From contig NZ_FOFJ01000014.1 in NCBI RefSeq assembly GCF_900110885.1, forward strand, positions 1 through 64,000: DNA of 64,000 bases. The letters run 5' to 3'. The notes under the pieces were generated by a model. The model was given only the letters and a program-made list of their open reading frames with translations, had not been told where the DNA came from and ran no database searches. Positions 61,363 to 64,000 of this stretch are shown piece after piece; positions within the stretch are counted from its first letter, which is position 1, and every line of letters starts with the position of its first letter. Source of the stretch: Azotobacter beijerinckii. GTDB lineage: Bacteria > Pseudomonadota > Gammaproteobacteria > Pseudomonadales > Pseudomonadaceae. A program made the translations under genes and the position numbers.

Positions 61363-62501
61363 AGTACGTCGACGAATTCCGCGACGGCGCCACCGCGCGC
61401 CAGCTCGCCGCGCGCATCGCCGCCGAGGCCGATTCCGCGCGTGCGTACCGGCTGATGGAGTTCTGCGGCGGGCACACCCACGCGATCTTCCGCTACGGCA
61501 TCCCCGACCTGCTGCCGGCCAACGTGCGGCTGATCCACGGCCCGGGCTGCCCGGTGTGCGTGATGCCGATCGGCCGGCTGGACATGGCCATCGAGCTGGC
61601 GCGCCGCCCGGAAGTGATCCTCTGCACCTACGGCGACATGCTGCGCGTGCCCGCCTCCGGCCGGGTCAGCCTGCTCAAGGCGCGCGCCGAAGGCGCCGCG
61701 GTGCGCATGCTCTACTCGCCGACCGAGGCGCTGAAGCTGGCGCAGGACAACCCGAATAAAGAGGTGGTGTTCTTCGCCATCGGCTTCGAGACCACCACCC
61801 CGCCCACCGCGCTGGTGATCGAGCAGGCGCGGAAGCTCGGTCTGACGAATTTCTCGGTGTTCTGCAACCACGTGCTGACCCCGGCGGCGATGCACGCGAT
61901 CCTCGCCACCCCGGAGGCGCGCGCCGGCGCTCTGCAGCTGGACGGTTTCATCGGCCCGGCCCACGTCAGCACGGTGATCGGCAGCGCGCCCTACGCGCCC
62001 TTCCCCGCGCAGTACGGCACGCCGCTGGTGATCGCCGGCTTCGAGCCGCTGGACCTGCTGCAGGCGCTGTTGATGCTGGTACGCCAGCTCAACGAGGGTC
62101 GCGCCGAGGTGGAGAACCAGTTCACCCGCGCGGTCACCGCCGAAGGCAACCGCAAGGCGAAGGCGCTGACCGAGCGGGTCTTCGAGGTACGCGAGAGCTT
62201 CGAATGGCGCGGCCTGGGCGCCGTGCCGCACAGCGCCCTGCAGATCCGCGCGGAATTCGCCGCGTTCGACGCCGAGCGGCGCTTCGCCCTCGAACCGCGC
62301 ACCGGGCTGGAGAACAAGGCCTGCGAATGCCCGGCGATCCTGCGCGGGGCGAAGAGCCCGCGCGACTGCAAGCTGTTCGGCAACCCCTGCAGCCCGGACA
62401 ACCCGCTCGGCTCGTGCATGGTTTCCTCCGAGGGCGCCTGCGCCGCCTGGTACGCCTACGGCCGCCAGCGCCAGGCGGCGGCCGTGGAGGTGGCCCGATG
62501 A
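61359..62501 (+). CDS. hypD: HypD, iron-sulfur scaffold for Fe(CN)2CO assembly
   Basis: A 380-residue protein with the conserved Cys motifs [15 protein letters not shown] and [10 protein letters not shown], the CNHVLTP block and a C-terminal [4Fe-4S] motif ([33 protein letters not shown]). It assembles the iron-cyanide-carbonyl unit with HypC and HypE. Start and stop overlap neighbours by ATGA. Confidence 0.96.
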   Translation: MKYVDEFRDGATARQLAARIAAEADSARAYRLMEFCGGHTHAIFRYGIPDLLPANVRLIHGPGCPVCVMPIGRLDMAIELARRPEVILCTYGDMLRVPASGRVSLLKARAEGAAVRMLYSPTEALKLAQDNPNKEVVFFAIGFETTTPPTALVIEQARKLGLTNFSVFCNHVLTPAAMHAILATPEARAGALQLDGFIGPAHVSTVIGSAPYAPFPAQYGTPLVIAGFEPLDLLQALLMLVRQLNEGRAEVENQFTRAVTAEGNRKAKALTERVFEVRESFEWRGLGAVPHSALQIRAEFAAFDAERRFALEPRTGLENKACECPAILRGAKSPRDCKLFGNPCSPDNPLGSCMVSSEGACAAWYAYGRQRQAAAVEVAR

Positions 62502-63523
62502 GCCGGCTCGATCTGAAGAACGGCAGCGTGGAGATGGTCCATGGCAGCGGCGGCCGCGCCATGGGCCAGCTGATCGAGGAGCTGTTCGCCCGCGCCCTGC
62601 GCAACCAATGGCTGGACCAGGGCAACGACCAGGCGCAGTTCGAGCTGCCGCCCGGGCGGGTGGTGATGGCCACCGACAGCCACGTGATCTCGCCGCTGTT
62701 CTTCCCCGGCGGCGACATCGGCAGCCTCGCCGTGCACGGCACCATCAACGATGTGGCCATGGCCGGCGCCCGGCCCTGCTATCTGGCCGCCGGCTTCATT
62801 CTCGAGGAAGGTTTTCCGTTGGCCGACCTGGCGCGCATCGTCGAGTCGATGGCCGCCGCCGCCCGCGAGGCCGGCGTGCCGGTGGTCACCGGCGACACCA
62901 AGGTGGTCGAGCGCGGTAAGGGCGACGGGGTGTTCATCACCACCACCGGGGTCGGCGTGGTGCCGGCCGGTCTGCACCTCTCCGGCGACCAGGCGCGGCC
63001 GGGCGACCGCATCCTGCTCTCCGGCAGCATCGGCGACCACGGCGTGACCATCCTTTCGCTGCGCGAAGGGCTCGGCTTCGAGGCCGACATCGGCTCCGAC
63101 TCCCAGGCCCTGCACGGGCTGGTCGCCGCGATGGTCGAGGCGGTGCCGGAGATCCGCTGCCTGCGCGACCCGACCCGCGGCGGCCTGGGCAACACCCTCA
63201 ACGAACTGGCCCGCCAGTCGGGGGTCGGCATGCAGCTCGTCGAACGGGCCATCCCGCTGCGCGAACCGGTGCGCGCCGCCTGCGAATTCCTCGGCCTCGA
63301 CCCGCTGTACGTGGCCAACGAGGGCAAGCTGGTCGCCATCTGCCCGGCCGAGCAGGCCGAGCGTCTGCTCGAGGTCATGCGCGCCCATCCGCAGGGGTGC
63401 GAGGCGGCGATCATCGGCACGGTGGTGGCCGACGAGCGCCGCTTCGTGCAGATGGAGACGCTGTTCGGCGGGAGCCGGATGGTGGACTGGTTGAACGGGG
63501 AGCAGTTACCGAGGATTTGCTGA
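62498..63523 (+). CDS. hypE: HypE, thiocarbamate dehydratase
   Basis: A 341-residue PurM-like ATPase that dehydrates the carbamoyl group on its C-terminal cysteine to thiocyanate. The chain ends with the canonical PRIC. The N-terminal HGSGGRAMGQLIEELF and DPTRGGLGNTLNELA motifs are present. Last gene of the operon; an intrinsic terminator lies 121 bases on. Confidence 0.96.
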   Translation: MSRLDLKNGSVEMVHGSGGRAMGQLIEELFARALRNQWLDQGNDQAQFELPPGRVVMATDSHVISPLFFPGGDIGSLAVHGTINDVAMAGARPCYLAAGFILEEGFPLADLARIVESMAAAAREAGVPVVTGDTKVVERGKGDGVFITTTGVGVVPAGLHLSGDQARPGDRILLSGSIGDHGVTILSLREGLGFEADIGSDSQALHGLVAAMVEAVPEIRCLRDPTRGGLGNTLNELARQSGVGMQLVERAIPLREPVRAACEFLGLDPLYVANEGKLVAICPAEQAERLLEVMRAHPQGCEAAIIGTVVADERRFVQMETLFGGSRMVDWLNGEQLPRIC

Positions 63524-63644
63524 CAAGTCAGAAGGGCGGTGTTGGCCTAACCTTGGGTTATTCAAGCTGCCTGCTTTCCTCGGCCCGCGCGGCGCTCACA
63601 CACAAGGCTTGAGGCCCAGACCAACCTGGCGCCCCCAGAAAGCA

Positions 63645-63670
63645 AAAGCCCGGCTGAAGAGCCGGGCTTT
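63645..63670. terminator. Bidirectional terminator between hypE and the glycine-zipper gene
   Basis: AAAGCCCGGCT (63645-63655), loop GAAG, AGCCGGGCTTT (63660-63670): a perfect 11-bp stem with A and T runs at the two ends, so it can work for both convergent transcripts. Confidence 0.88.
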
Positions 63671-63685
63671 CGGACTTGCAAATAC

Positions 63686-64000
63686 TTACTCGCGGTAGCT
63701 GAGCGCGCCGTCGTAGAGACGGTCGTCGGCCATGGCGACATCGCTGAACGCGCGGTTGCCGCGGGTCTCGACCTTGTCGCCGACGGCGAACGCTTCGGTC
63801 GAGCGCACCACCTTTTCCTTGCCGTCGGCGGTGCGGACCTTGTAGGCGCGGTCGCTGAGGCCGGTAGCCTCCTGGGCTCCGCCGCCGAACAGGGCACCGA
63901 TGCCGGCGCCGACCAGCATGCCGATCGGGCCACCGATCGCGCCGATCATCATGCCGTTCATGCCGCCGACCGACTTGCCGGTGGTGTGATCCTTGGTTTC
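63686..64000 (-). CDS. Glycine-zipper protein, N-terminus beyond the window
   Basis: The reading frame ends at 63686 and stays open to the last base of the window on the minus strand, so the gene is cut off at its 5' end; an internal ATG at 63961 is not necessarily the start. The visible part (about 104 residues) holds a glycine-zipper membrane hairpin (GGMNGMMIGAIGGPIGMLVGAGIGALFGGGAQEATG) and a C-terminal domain with repeated short beta-type segments (YKVRTADGKEKVVRSTEAFAVGDKVETRGNRAFS). Glycine-zipper 2TM proteins are usually envelope or outer-membrane lipoproteins of unknown role. I assign no function. Confidence 0.75.
   Translation of the reverse strand, partial: ETKDHTTGKSVGGMNGMMIGAIGGPIGMLVGAGIGALFGGGAQEATGLSDRAYKVRTADGKEKVVRSTEAFAVGDKVETRGNRAFSDVAMADDRLYDGALSYRE

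Overview
The window reads as chromosome of an Azotobacter-type gammaproteobacterium (Pseudomonadaceae, GC-rich throughout). Three things point there: mannuronan C-5-epimerases built of A and R modules, a nifL-nifA-nifB-fdxN-nifO-nifQ block divergent from an rnf1-nafY operon, and a complete hoxKGZMLOQRTV-hypABFCDE uptake-hydrogenase operon. Key residues match the Azotobacter vinelandii proteins position for position (NifL His305, NafY His121, epimerase Asp152/His154/His196, NifB start giving 503 aa). Species cannot be fixed from the sequence alone.

Layout. 1-1380: an IS110-type insertion sequence. 1397-8600: accessory genes, namely a type I restriction subunit, an EAL phosphodiesterase, an LpxO-like lipid A hydroxylase, a 3-hydroxyacyl-CoA dehydrogenase and a short-chain fatty acid transporter. 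8652-16784: an RND efflux operon (adaptor, pump, outer-membrane channel) with a divergent TtgV/SrpS-like IclR regulator; a TnpB element is inserted between the pump and channel genes. 16899-24809: three alginate epimerase genes, the first two facing away from each other as a large inverted repeat, followed by a hexuronate-type MFS transporter. 27032-30867: an FNT channel, flavohaemoglobin Hmp and NorR (nitric oxide defence). 31033-38034 (minus strand): nifLA and then nifB-fdxN-nifO-nifQ-rhdN-grx. 38462-45089 (plus strand): rnfA1B1C1D1G1E1H1-nafY and a NifX-family gene. 45484-49593: modG, then divergently modEABC. 49791-63523: the hydrogenase operon. 63686-64000: an incomplete glycine-zipper gene.

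How it fits together. The right half is a diazotrophy module: NifL/NifA sense redox and nitrogen status. NifA sites (TGT-N10-ACA) with sigma54 promoters lie in front of both nifB and rnfA. Rnf supplies low-potential electrons, NifB/NifQ/NafY build and deliver FeMo-cofactor, Mod proteins take up and store molybdate under ModE control, and the Hox hydrogenase recycles the H2 made by nitrogenase. The left half is more changeable: two transposable elements, a restriction gene without its partners, and epimerase genes that show signs of duplication, inversion and module deletion.
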